Both the position numbers and the translations under genes were made by a program. DNA of 64,000 nucleotides from Micropterix aruncella. Its lineage: Eukaryota > Arthropoda > Insecta > Lepidoptera > Micropterigidae. The DNA lies in the NCBI GenBank assembly GCA_944548615.1, contig OX155980.1, positions 55,673,903-55,737,902 of the forward strand. Reading direction: 5' to 3'. The number at the start of each line of letters is the position of its first letter. Position 1 is the stretch's first letter. This document shows, in pieces, positions 34,401 through 44,649 of the stretch. The notes below the pieces were generated by a model. It saw only the letters and a list, made by a program, of their open reading frames with translations. It was not told the DNA's origin and searched no databases.

Positions 34401-37099
34401 CCATGAACCAAGAAGAAAGGACTGAAACCCGTAGCCTCCGAAACGGCCGAATTGATCGCCATCTGAATGGCAGAAAGGTGGAGGTCCCAAGAGCGATGGT
34501 CGTTTTTTACAGACAACGCCAACGCCGTGACAACTCCTCGATTCTGCCTCTCAGCTGGATTGACCTGAGGGCAATACTTCGGATTAAGGTAAACCTTAGG
34601 TATCCGATACTTGGACATTAGTTCGGTAAACTCCTTTCCAATAAATTGTTTTCCGTTGTCGGAAATAACATACTGAGGGACACCAAAACGCAGGAAAACC
34701 TCATGCTCCATGATACGACTCACGATTTTGCTAGTAGCCCTCTTTAAAGGGAAAAGCAAACAGTATTTACTGAAACAACAAGTAACTACTAGTATGTGAA
34801 TATTCCGATCTCTCGTCATCGGATAGGGACCCAACAAATCGACGGAGACCATCTGGAAAGGGAAAGAACAAGACTTTGGATTGCCTAACTGACCCAAAGG
34901 AGAAATATTTGGGTGTTTATACTGTTGGCAAGTTTCACATTGGGAAATGAATTTGACCACATCTCCGTGCAAATTCGGCCAAAAATAGCGCATTGCTAGG
35001 CGACGATGCGTTTTAAAAACCCCAAAATGCATAGACAGATCGGACGCATGGTTATCGTGTATAAGCTTCTCTCGGAGAGGTAAGGGTACCACTAACTTCC
35101 AGTCATAAGCGCTGGTGAGCTGGTACTTTCCCTTCGTGTAGCGATACAATTCTGCATCCTTAATCTGGTAATTAGGGTAAGCGGCAGGGTTATTAGATAC
35201 CGCTTGGAACAAATCGTTGTACCAAGGATCGGCGACCACAGAAACAGATGAAACGGGCAGCAAACGCGATAACGCATCAGGAACCACATTTTCGACGCCT
35301 TTCTTATGGACGATCTCAAAGTCAAAGGCGGACAGCCGAATACCCCATCTGGCCAAACGGCCAGTTGGGTTTTTCAGACTCAAAAACCACAGAAGACTGG
35401 CATGATCCGTGAAGATTTTGACTTTGGGGCCGCCCTCTAAGTAGCCGCGAAAATGCTCGATTGCATGAATCACGCTTAGGGCCTCCCGTTCGGTAGCAGA
35501 GTATCGCGTTTCAGCGGGTAAGAGAGTCCTACTCCTGAAAGCGATGGGATGTTCTACGCCATCCACTGTCTGGGTAAGTACGCCGCCTAAACCGTACAAC
35601 GATGCGTCGCAGTGTAACGCAAATGGCTTTGTATAGTCCGGACAAGCTAGTATCGGACTAGAAATTAGAGCTGATTTCAATTTTTGAAATGCCTCTTCCG
35701 CTTCTGGTGACCACGAAAATGCGGGAGCACCTTTGCGGGTACTGGTCAAACGTGACAGAGGAGCAGCAATACAGGAGAAATTTCGGATAAACCGACGATA
35801 CCAACCGGCCATCCCAAGGAAAGTTTTAACCAACTTAGGCGAACTAGGAGTCGGAAAGTCTAATATACATTGTACTTTTTCGGGATCGGTATGTAGACCA
35901 TGAGAGTCTACTACATACCCTAGGTACTTAAGTTCTCGACGAAAAAATTGACACTTTTTGAAATTAATCGTTAGGTTCGCATAAACGAGACGATCTAATA
36001 CTCGGTTTAACAATGAAATATGCTCTTCGAAAGTTGAAGAGACAATAACGATATCATCTAGGTAACAAAATACTTTGTTATCGAACGACGGGTCGAACAA
36101 CTGATCAGCGAGCCGTTGCATGCAGGCAGGAGAATTGCGCATGCCGAACGGACAGACTTGCATAGCAAAGAAACCACGTCCAGGAACCGTAAAACTGCAC
36201 TTTTCCTGAGAGGCCGGATCTAAGGGGATTTGCCAAAAGGCGGCCGACAAGTCGATGGAAGACAAGTAGTTAGCGTCTCGTAAACTGTCCAGGATGGTAG
36301 TAATTCTCGGAAGAGGGTACGCATCCGGCTTCGTTATCGAGTTGAGCTTCCTACTATCCAGACAAAATCTTAAAGTCCCATCGGACTTCGGAACAAAAAT
36401 TGTTGGGTTATTCCAACCCCCTTTGCTAGGTTTAATAACTCCTAACTCTAGCATACGATCAACTTCCTCATTTAACAATGCTAAACGAGCGGGAGACATG
36501 GGATAATACCGCTGTTTCACCGGTGGATGATTACCCGTGTCGATAACCTGTGATATTAAATTAGTTCGACCAAGACCCTTAACGTCTGTCGAAACTTTTT
36601 GAAAACCATCGATCATTTTGTTTGCTAAGGACTGCTGATTCTCAGTCAGAGAAGCGAAAGGATGCAAAACCCTCACTTCGCTGACTGAATGCCAACTAAC
36701 ATCACTATCCTCAAACCTAACGAACTTCACAATTTCCGGAGCCAAATCAAATTGTCGGACAAAGTCCATGCCTAATATAAGAGAAGTGCCAATATCCGGA
36801 GCCACAACCGCTCGGATCACTTGACAACGATTATTAAATTTGAAAGGCAAAGACATATAACCGATCGTCCTAACCGTACTAGAATTTGCGGTGCTTAAAG
36901 TCCAAGACGAAGTCTTGTGCAGGGTATACCCGATCTCAATTAAATGTCGATGTGAGTCGGCACCCAAAATTGTGACGCTCGAACCAGTGTCAAGCAAGCC
37001 ACAAACCGCAATATCACCCAACGCAACATCTAAAAATGGACGACGGTTGTCTTTTTCCTTTTCGAACAAGGCAGAGACAGAGTGAACAAACGCATTCAC
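34388..37099 (-). CDS. pol: Gypsy pol: protease, reverse transcriptase, RNase H, integrase (frame ends early)
   Basis: 903 codons counted from a GTG at 37099, but the true N-terminus is the gag-pol fusion. Protease has LLDTGSS with active Asp37. Reverse transcriptase has LSSIDLSAAF (about 280-288) and YLDD at 346-349. RNase H has LHCDAS (Asp498) and a later TDHASL (Asp565). Integrase has an HHCC finger with C721-x2-C724 and the catalytic triad D754 (SVDLLGP), D814 (SDNGKQF) and E850 (NPAERQN). All catalytic residues are present. The frame stops shortly after the core (HGRES then TAG), while the missing C-terminal integrase continues in another frame at 34390-33999. A one-base loss near 34390-34400 explains this. 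Confidence 0.95.
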   Translation of the reverse strand: MNAFVHSVSALFEKEKDNRRPFLDVALGDIAVCGLLDTGSSVTILGADSHRHLIEIGYTLHKTSSWTLSTANSSTVRTIGYMSLPFKFNNRCQVIRAVVAPDIGTSLILGMDFVRQFDLAPEIVKFVRFEDSDVSWHSVSEVRVLHPFASLTENQQSLANKMIDGFQKVSTDVKGLGRTNLISQVIDTGNHPPVKQRYYPMSPARLALLNEEVDRMLELGVIKPSKGGWNNPTIFVPKSDGTLRFCLDSRKLNSITKPDAYPLPRITTILDSLRDANYLSSIDLSAAFWQIPLDPASQEKCSFTVPGRGFFAMQVCPFGMRNSPACMQRLADQLFDPSFDNKVFCYLDDIVIVSSTFEEHISLLNRVLDRLVYANLTINFKKCQFFRRELKYLGYVVDSHGLHTDPEKVQCILDFPTPSSPKLVKTFLGMAGWYRRFIRNFSCIAAPLSRLTSTRKGAPAFSWSPEAEEAFQKLKSALISSPILACPDYTKPFALHCDASLYGLGGVLTQTVDGVEHPIAFRSRTLLPAETRYSATEREALSVIHAIEHFRGYLEGGPKVKIFTDHASLLWFLSLKNPTGRLARWGIRLSAFDFEIVHKKGVENVVPDALSRLLPVSSVSVVADPWYNDLFQAVSNNPAAYPNYQIKDAELYRYTKGKYQLTSAYDWKLVVPLPLREKLIHDNHASDLSMHFGVFKTHRRLAMRYFWPNLHGDVVKFISQCETCQQYKHPNISPLGQLGNPKSCSFPFQMVSVDLLGPYPMTRDRNIHILVVTCCFSKYCLLFPLKRATSKIVSRIMEHEVFLRFGVPQYVISDNGKQFIGKEFTELMSKYRIPKVYLNPKYCPQVNPAERQNRGVVTALALSVKNDHRSWDLHLSAIQMAINSAVSEATGFSPFFLVHGRES

Positions 37100-38655
37100 T
37101 CTGTCTCGGTTCTCGAGTTTTTTGAATCGGCCGAAGTAGAATTGGGAGAATTATTTCCTTTGGAACAATCCGGACAAGTTGTCACGGTAAAATTAAATTT
37201 ACCGCAACGGTAACAGTACTTGGAGTGCCCGTGATGTGAACCCCTCTGGTAACCACTATACGCTCCTCGAGGACCACCCGCATTATGCGGTTTGCCTCGG
37301 GAGTAACCACCTCGGTGAAAACCACCCCGATTGCTCGAACCTCTATGGGATTCTTGAGTACGAGTGGATAAAGAATCAACAGCGGACACTGTGCACTGAT
37401 GAAGATGTTCCTCAAGAGGAACGTCCGTACCATTATTACCGGAACCAGTACAATCGACAGAGTGAACTGCTCTAGACGCAGAAGGCTTGGCTTTTGAAAG
37501 TGCCTGCAGGTTAGCATTATACTCATTTATAGCCACATGCGTGAGTTCCTGCTGTTTCCCCACATGAAGCAGTTCTTGTATGGAATGAACAGGGATGTAC
37601 GCGAAACATTGTTGCAGGTAAGGTTTTAAATTGGGTACTAGGATTGTCAGCTGCTCCGCCTCCGGCAAGGGCCTGGATAATTTATTAAAATAGCCCAATA
37701 CTTCAGTAATAAAAAGATGAAGAGGTTCATCCGGTCTCTGAATTCGAGCGCGAGCCCGTTTCAACATATCGCGGTCGAAGGTTTGACTGCCAAAATTTTG
37801 GCGAAGTTCTTTGGCCAACTGTGGCCAATTGTCAATCCTGGAAGCAACCGTCCTATACCATGCGAGCGCGTGATGTTGAAACAACTCGCACGCCGATTTC
37901 AGCAACCGTGCATCAGAAATATTTCGTGCCAAACGATTTTCCTCAAGGCGTTCCAGGAATTCTACGACGCATGACTTTCCATCAAACACAAACCCTAAAC
38001 TCAAAGGCCTTAACACCTGTTCATTAGTAACATCATACGGCCTGCTGACAGCGACCGGATTCCTAACAAAAACCTCGGGTTCGGAAACCGAATTACCCGC
38101 ATTAGGTACACTCGAAACATTTGGAACGGCTAACGGAACAAAAAGATTATTTGATGAAACCGATGTCACCCCTAAAGGATGTACCGGCACAGGCACCTCT
38201 ACCTGTACAGAAGTAGACGGCAGTAAATTTGGACTAGGAGCTCTCACAATATCTGAACACTCCTCCAGCACCTTCACGATCTCTAAAATCTCCGCCTGAA
38301 GACGTTCAAACGAAGCTGTCGGTACAACCCCAGACGTTATACGTGATACTCTATAAAAAAGATGCGTTGTTTTTGTACAAACGCGTTTAAACAAAGGTCG
38401 AGTATTGTTCTCTACCAAATCCTCGACAAATTCTTGGAGACACAAGAGTCGAATGGAACATTCGTTAAACTCTTGCTCGGGATCCAGATCCGTCGACGTG
38501 ATTGAATCTGCAGGAAACTGTTTAAGCAGCGAACTAAACTGTCGGCGCATCGACTCCACAAGCGTCGGGGTAACCTCCCGAATTTTGAATTCGTAATCCA
38601 ATTCTTTTTTAACTAAGTGTGAGGCAGAATAATACACAAGCACGGGGGAAGCCAT
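37096..38655 (-). CDS. gag: Gypsy gag polyprotein
   Basis: An open frame of 519 codons from ATG (MASPVLVYYSASHLVKKELD) to TGA at 37098-37096, encoding the structural protein that packages element RNA. A capsid-like middle contains AWYRTVASRIDNW and RPDEPLHLFI. An R/G/S/H-rich basic stretch follows (about residues 436-476), then a retroviral-type zinc knuckle at residues 481-494. The knuckle reads CYRCGKFNFTVTTC, which is C-x2-C-x4-F-x4-C. The usual zinc-binding His is replaced by Phe489 (TTT). No promoter of its own, so it is transcribed from the 5' LTR. The last codons hold a slippery heptamer for expression of pol. Confidence 0.95.
   Translation of the reverse strand: MASPVLVYYSASHLVKKELDYEFKIREVTPTLVESMRRQFSSLLKQFPADSITSTDLDPEQEFNECSIRLLCLQEFVEDLVENNTRPLFKRVCTKTTHLFYRVSRITSGVVPTASFERLQAEILEIVKVLEECSDIVRAPSPNLLPSTSVQVEVPVPVHPLGVTSVSSNNLFVPLAVPNVSSVPNAGNSVSEPEVFVRNPVAVSRPYDVTNEQVLRPLSLGFVFDGKSCVVEFLERLEENRLARNISDARLLKSACELFQHHALAWYRTVASRIDNWPQLAKELRQNFGSQTFDRDMLKRARARIQRPDEPLHLFITEVLGYFNKLSRPLPEAEQLTILVPNLKPYLQQCFAYIPVHSIQELLHVGKQQELTHVAINEYNANLQALSKAKPSASRAVHSVDCTGSGNNGTDVPLEEHLHQCTVSAVDSLSTRTQESHRGSSNRGGFHRGGYSRGKPHNAGGPRGAYSGYQRGSHHGHSKYCYRCGKFNFTVTTCPDCSKGNNSPNSTSADSKNSRTETE
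37117..37123 (-). promoter_or_regulatory. -1 ribosomal frameshift site (A AAA AAC)
   Basis: In gag frame the codons are TCA AAA AAC, giving the canonical X-XXY-YYZ heptamer A-AAA-AAC 18 nt before the gag stop codon. The pol frame is -1 relative to gag and is open from the heptamer through 37099 onward. A stimulatory hairpin or pseudoknot was not identified by eye. Confidence 0.75.
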
Positions 38656-39377
38656 CTCAACTACTTGCGTATTAAAAATATAAACAAGCAGAAAATTTAA
38701 AAGTTTTAAAAAAAATTTTTTTTTTTTTAAAAAAAAACTAAAAAATTATTCACAAAAAAATAATTCACCAAAAAAAAATTTTTATTTATGGTAAAAAAAT
38801 CAAATATAAAAAATTGTTCTGCTCAATAAAAAAACAAAAAAAAAACGAAAAACGAAATATTTTTTTTTTAAATAAAAAATAAATTTAGAAAATAAATAAC
38901 TAGAACGATCTGACCTCAACGATTGCTGACGAGCACCTCTATTCACCTGACACCTTTAACCAATGGAGCGGAGTATTCAATCCTCGGACCTGAAATTTAC
39001 AAAAAAAAACAATTTAATAAACAGTCTATAACAATCTTCGAACACGGCAAGCCTCTATCTTGCTGACGAGGCTATTTCCCGACAACCGTGTCGGATTACA
39101 AATTAAAAACAAAAAATTACAAAGAAAACCGCTATACTGTACCTCGAGCTACTGTACAATGATACTAGATATTATATACAATATCTTTAAAAAACTATGT
39201 GAAAAAGAAACGGCAAGTCTGTATACAATAGAACTTTTTCGCGGTAACCGCTTAAAATGTTAAATTCAAGTTACAAGAAATGTTACAGGTTAAACATTAA
39301 AGAAAACATTTAAGTAAACGCAGACGTGTCTCAAAAACTAAAGAAAGAATTACTACTTAGGCTAAAACCAGTTCTAA
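38656..39377. other. Gypsy 5' leader
   Basis: 720 bp between primer-binding site and gag start, very rich in A/T homopolymers (38700-38900). Nothing else recognised. Confidence 0.7.
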
Positions 39378-39396
39378 GGCTCCACGCTGGGCGCCA
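39378..39396 (-). promoter_or_regulatory. Primer-binding site, tRNA-Lys type
   Basis: Minus strand TGGCGCCCAGCGTGGAGCC lies three or four bases inside the 5' LTR. It matches the complement of the 3' end of tRNA-Lys (CUU type, beginning TGGCGCCCAACGTGGGGC) with two differences. It primes minus-strand DNA synthesis. Confidence 0.8.
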
Positions 39397-39399
39397 GTT

Positions 39400-40529
39400 T
39401 ATAACTGCAACGTTAGTATGTAACGCCAGGTTAGACCTGATTATACCTAATCGTGGAATAACCACGAACAGAAATCGAGTGCAGGAAGGATAAATTAATG
39501 CCAAAGCAAATACACATCAAAAAACTAAATTTCAAAAAATATTGGACGCCACAGCTTTTTATAGGTTAAAGCTGAAACTAAAAAAAAAACCAGAACTCGA
39601 TACAAAAAAATTAAGCACAAGATTTAACAGGGTGGGTAAGTCTCACAGGTTTGTCACTGGTTTAGCCCGTAGGTAGCAATTCTTCCTTCAGCTGTAAAAA
39701 AAAAGAAATGAGAACACGTTGCTTCTTTTCAGAGTTCTTTAATCCGCTTCTCCGCGGGCACAGCAAAACGAAGAAGGTGCAAGGCACACGATGTATAAAT
39801 CACTTCACAGCACAGCAGTATATGGATATCTTCTAAAAGTTGACAGTAGGTAGGTCCGGAATTTGAATCTCCGATCTCCAAAAAAAATGCTCCGAGAAGC
39901 AGGCCGCCACGCTACGGCAGTTGAGGCTTTGCAGGTGGATTAAAGATAATTCGTATAAAAATAATAGAGGTGCTCGCCCGCCCGTCTGAAGCCAAGGAGA
40001 AAAAAAGCCGGTTAGAAGTCGATACGCCGCCATGTGCTAACCGCAAAAAAATTGACAATAATCGCTTACCAGAAAAGAACTACATGAATTGAAAAACTGC
40101 GCCGCGCTATACTCGTCGGCAGCGACGCCGATCCTCAGCCCCTCTTACGCCTGCGCTTCCAAACTCCAAAACCACAAAAGAATGCCATTTTTGATAGGCG
40201 CAAAACTGTACGACCCCGAAAGAACAGTGATGTCACCTTTTGACGTTTCCGGCTGAACCAAAGAGAATAGAGACGTCATTGCCGTAACCGTAGCGTTCGA
40301 CACCTTCTTAAACGTCAGAAAACGGTTTTTACGACTTTTACAGTCGACTTTTAAGTCAAGTTGTGACTTAATTACGACGTTACGAAAATGAAGCAGAAAA
40401 CTTCGGAAAAATAGTACAGACGCCAGAAAACGTGTGCAAATGACACCGAAACATGTAATTACATGGATCTGCACACGGAAAAGCATGAATCGCGAAAGAA
40501 ATGTCATGAAAAAAGCAGTTTTTGTTACA
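39400..40529 (-). repeat. Gypsy 5' LTR
   Basis: 1130-bp direct repeat of 32094-33223 at a constant offset of 7306. On the minus strand it starts TGTAACAAAAAC. The constant offset means no indels, and every stretch I compared was identical. Open frames inside (40145-40507, 39833-40033) are mirrored exactly in the other LTR and are not thought to be genes. Confidence 0.95.
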
Positions 40530-40533
40530 AGTT

Positions 40534-41470
40534 TTTCTCTTATAACTTGCTAACTGTTAGCGATATCGGAAATATTAATGATATAAAAAATAAAGCTTAT
40601 TATAATATCCAAATCGAATTATAATATTCAAGGTTCAAACTTTCAACATGACTTTCAACATGTTTCTTTTTCTCTCTCTCATAAAAGTCTAAGTCTATTA
40701 CTGGTACAACATAAAAACGCATGTTGAAATTTAAACTTAATGTAGACTGCAGATTTTTTGGTGACAAAATCGATGCTTTCTAACTATCGGCTTTTTTTTC
40801 ACTGCAGCTTTGATAATTTTCTCGAGTAGGTATATTCCTTTTGACACAATATGTGCACAGTTACATAATCAAGTCTCTCCAAAATCTCTCCTAACTAATA
40901 GTTTTTCAGTAAAACTCTGAGGGTTTTCAGAAATTCCGAAGCAGAGTTTGTAGTTTTAATAGATAGTGTTTGTGTAATTTTAGTTTATATTTTTTTCTTA
41001 TTGAAATCTACAAATATTTTTTTCTTATAATATTATTAAGTGGATTTTGCCTGTCACTGTGCATTAATTAGTTATTTTTACATATTAAAGCATTTGTTAT
41101 AATCGATAGATAATGAAATATTTTTTTAATAATACAGGAATTTTATAAACATGAGGTAGAGGGAAGAGGGGGGGGGGGGGCGGGTATAAATGACAGAGTT
41201 CTGCGATAACAAACATTAAAAAAAAGTTACAACCGAATTAATAACCTCCTCCTTTTTTGAAGACGGCTAAAAAGCAGGTTTTTTAAAATGAAGCAAATAG
41301 AGTAGGCTGAGTATGTGAAAATCCCGACATCGACTAATGAATAACCACTCCGTTTGCCTATGTCGATATGTAATCACACTTTTTCAGGGAATAAACCAAT
41401 CGAGTACACGCATTTTTACACGCATTCTGGTTGTTTAAAAATAATTTATTTCAATCATATTTTATAGATT
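40534..41470. other. Non-coding, nothing recognised
   Basis: AT-rich flank of the Gypsy insertion, with a 13-G homopolymer at 41168-41180. Confidence 0.55.
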
Positions 41471-41489
41471 TATGTATACTTCTCTCCCT

Positions 41490-41969
41490 CGCCGCACCCC
41501 TTCTCTAGAATTTCAAAACTCGGTGGCTCTATTTCCAATTTTATTTCACGAAGATTTCTCCACTTCCCAAATCAGTGTCTTCGGGGCAAACAAGAAACAC
41601 GACGAGGAAATGACTGGCTCTCAGGTTCTGACAGGCACTCCTTACATGGACGAAGTTAAAACCCAAGTCCAAAATAAAAAGGAGAAGGAAAATTGCAGGA
41701 CCATTAGAGCTCGAAAGCAGGTGAAACGTACTATCTTTCAGGATGACTCGGATACCGAACCTGTGGAAGATTTTAGTCAGGACGCTGATGACGTGGATGA
41801 ATCTGACGCTTTATGCCGTTATTGCATCGGATTATACAAAAAATCGAAGCCAGGAGAGCATTGGGTATCTTGCCAATTATGTAAGCGATAGTGCCACACT
41901 CTATGTGCTGGCGTTACACCAAGAGCTAATATGTTCAAATGTAAATTGTGCACCGATAATTAGGTATGT
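41490..41969 (+). pseudogene. pogo/Tigger-like transposase C-terminus with PHD-like finger, one nonsense codon
   Basis: The frame reads FHEDFSTSQISVFGAN, a Lys/Glu-rich basic region, an acidic segment (FQDDSDTEPVEDF, DADDVDESD), then a cysteine-rich finger starting LCRYCIGLYKKSKPGEHWVS with CQLCKR. A TAG at 41889-41891 interrupts it. The frame then continues in register with CHTLCAG and FKCKLC to a second stop. An acidic linker plus a Cys/His finger with a GExWVxC core ends many insect pogo/Tigger-type transposases. The TAG sits where the family normally has Trp. The DDE catalytic domain is absent upstream, so this is a fragment. Confidence 0.6.
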
Positions 41970-43240
41970 CAATTTAGACTGATCATCTGTCATCTTACCC
42001 TTATGGATATGATTAGTATTTTTTAAATTTATTTTATTTATTAAGTTTCCCTTACTGTTGAGATTATATTTTTGTGTTTCATAAATAAACGTTTTAGATG
42101 TGTATGTAATCTGAGATTTATTTTTTATCGCCTTTGAATTTTTAAATATTTGCCTCAAGGAAAAAGTATTTCATCTTAAGCACTTCCCGGTAAAATCAAT
42201 ATCAACGTCGTAAACAGACTTCTACTATTCTAATTCCTTTGATTAAACCTGGTAATTAGTTTGATTGTAGAATAAATATACCTAAATGTAAATTATTATG
42301 CCACAAAATCTAGAAATTGCTATTTACTTATTTTAGAGATAAATTGCAACTCTCCTAATGATTGTAATATTTTGAAAGCAAACAGATGGCTTACAAAACA
42401 AGGGTTATAGGATTACCGTGCGACTATCCCCACTACGAAGATTTGCTTAACTTTAATTGTTTGATTAATGAAACTTTAACAAACGTATTTATTGTGTGAT
42501 TACGGTTCTGTTGGCACTGTACATTTTTATAAATTCACGTACCCATTAATCCCCAAACCATTTTGAATTTCACAAAACTCACAAAAAAATAATCGAAGGT
42601 ATGATAAAAATATCAGCTGGCGGTCACCATATGTTATAAAACCAGCCAAATAAATCATTACTTAGGTATTTGTTTCACGTCGAAATAATGTCAGAAAACA
42701 CCAGATTTCATTGTTGTTTATATTTCTATTCTGGTTCGAGAAAATAGACAATCAGGCCTGGATGAGAATTGAAAATATAATTAAAGTAGCAGTTTACACA
42801 TCCTAAGAATTCGTTTCATATTGGAAATCTGTTTCATTTTCAATCCATCGTTTTCAAGAACTGTGTAATGTTATTATCTCTCAATTAATCTTTAGAATTC
42901 GATCGCTAATTTGATTCAAATCGTATAGGTAGGGCGGTTAATCGATTGCGCCAAAACAATCCCCGAAATTCCCAATTCAATTTGTAATCAGTTGGCTGCG
43001 CCCAAACAATTCCCAAAATTCCCTGTATGATTATTAAATCATACGGGGAATTTAGTTAGAGAATCTACTAATAAGTGCTGTATCAAAGACTACCTGGAAT
43101 AAGCGGTATTTCAGTTTGAATTTATCGCAGACCGAGGCGCCATTTCCTCTCCAAGGTCACTCGGCATCGATGATCGTAGATGATGTCAGGTCGACAGCTA
43201 CCCCCCACTCTCTATCTAGTATACACATAGTAACATAGGT
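41970..43240. other. Non-coding, nothing recognised
   Basis: AT-rich, with a degenerate short repeat at 42940-43050 (CGCCcAAACAATcCCcgAAATTCCC twice). No gene is supported. Confidence 0.55.
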
Positions 43241-43279
43241 CTCCAGACCCCCCCCCCCCCCCGGTTATACGGCGAATGG

Positions 43280-43590
43280 GCATCGTGGCTAGCAAACCGG
43301 ATAGTGCACCAGCCGCTCAATTCCATCCTAGGTATTCTCCCGAATCCGCAATCTTCTGATCTTAGCCGCATCCGACTGCAGAAAACAGCCGTGGCAAAAG
43401 CTCACAGCATCCCTGATGGGCTAAGTCTCTCTTTGAGGAAGCTATCGGATTGGTGATGAACCGTGAGTTGGGCAAGCCAATGCTGACTTAAAAAATGGCC
43501 AACACTACACAGGCTACACAGAACCGTTAAGAACTAAAAACTATGAAAAACCGGCAATTGCGAATCGCAATAATAAAATAAAATAATTTT
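43280..43590 (+). mobile_element. Retroposon 3' end with A-rich tail
   Basis: A GC-richer block following a 15-C homopolymer (43248-43262) ends in AATAATAAAATAAAATAA (about 43569-43586). Such tails end insect LINEs and SINEs that use oligo(A)-rich priming. Weak coding similarity to a LINE C-terminus was considered but not secured, so only the polarity (plus) is inferred. Confidence 0.4.
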
Positions 43591-43897
43591 GGGGTTTTAC
43601 TTGAAGGGCGAGACAGGTTGTGTTTGTAAATATCTTTCGCGCTGTCTACGGCCACTGGCCATAGCTACGACGGAGATGCACAGAGCTACGACGCGACGAA
43701 TTTGAAGTATTCCATTACTCAAAAGTCGGCAGCAGGAACTTGGTTATAATGGATACCACCCTAAAAATCACATAATCGAAAACAATGGTAATTACCAATA
43801 TTTTAACTATACATAATATTGGAATATCCAGATAAAGTTTAGGTTTCATGTTACTAAAGTTAAATCCTCAAGACAACTGTTACTAAAGTTAAAGACA

Positions 43898-44549
43898 AAT
43901 CCTCATCTGCTCTGACAGCAGAGCAGCACTGGACGCTCTGGCTAAAGCCACCACAGAATCTTCTGTGGTCTGGGACTGCATGCAGGAGCTCAACAAATTG
44001 GGAAAATCCAACAAAATCACCCTAATGTGGATACCGGGTCACCAAGGCATACCCGGAAACGAAGAGGCCGATAGACTGGCAAAACTGGGCACACTGGATT
44101 GCCCAGTGGAGCCAGCTGTAGGGGTCCCCTTCGCTACAGGTAAGAAAATCATCAGGGACTGCTTGGAGCAGGAACATCGGGCTTCCTGGAAACAGAGTCA
44201 GGGATGTCGCCAGGCAAAAGCCATGATGGAGCAACCACTACAGAAGAAAACCAAGGCCCTACTTGACATGAGCAAGAAGAACCTTAGAACCACTATCGGT
44301 CTCCTCACCGGACACACGACCCTTAGAGCTCATCTATTCAACCTTGGCTTGACTGAGAGCAAGGATTGCCGAATATGTGGCGAGGAACCTGAAGACAGCA
44401 TACACATTGTTGGCCGCTGTCCAGGGCTCGCCGCCAAAAGACACAGTTTACTGGGACGAGCCTTTCTCGAACCCAGCGATCTGCCCAACTTGAAGGTCAG
44501 TGACCTACTTAGTCTGGTAAGAAGTACCGGGCTACTAGCTGACAATTGA
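43898..44549 (+). pseudogene. 5'-truncated LINE: RNase H domain and C-terminal zinc finger
   Basis: In frame from about 43898 the protein reads ICSDSRAALDALAKATTESS (RNase H Asp), then VVWDCMQELNKLG, MWIPGHQGIPGNEEADRLAK (RNase H His and Asp), then a helical region, and CRICGEEPEDSIHIVGRCP, a C-x2-C...H...C finger found at the C-terminus of RNase H-bearing LINEs. The frame ends LLSLVRSTGLLADN at 44549. There are no stops or frame changes in the retained part, so it is fairly young. Reverse transcriptase and endonuclease are missing, as expected for incomplete target-primed reverse transcription. A short 3' UTR runs to an ACT/CTA tail at about 44622-44647. Confidence 0.85.
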
Positions 44550-44621
44550 CCTAACCACACAGTGGGTAGTTACAAAAGACCTTACAGATCTAGGTGACAT
44601 CAAGGGCTGGAAACAAGCCCC

Positions 44622-44647
44622 CCACTCCAACTACTACTACTACTACA
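44622..44647 (+). repeat. (ACT)n tail of the RNase H LINE
   Basis: CAACTACTACTACTACTACA marks the LINE 3' end. Trinucleotide tails of this kind are typical of several non-LTR clades. Confidence 0.75.
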
Positions 44648-44649
44648 CT

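Larger units (their letters stand above)
32094..40529 (-). mobile_element. Young Gypsy (Ty3-like) LTR retrotransposon
   Basis: A full element of 8436 bp on the minus strand: 5' LTR (40529-39400), primer-binding site (39396-39378), gag (38655-37096), pol (37099-34388, then another frame to 33999), polypurine tract (33235-33224) and 3' LTR (33223-32094). A 4-bp AGTT target duplication is plausible (32090-32093 and 40530-40533). No env is visible. The 1.13-kb LTRs and Lys-type primer site recall the Osvaldo/Ulysses group, which is inference. The LTRs show no difference that I can find, so insertion is very recent. Confidence 0.95.
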
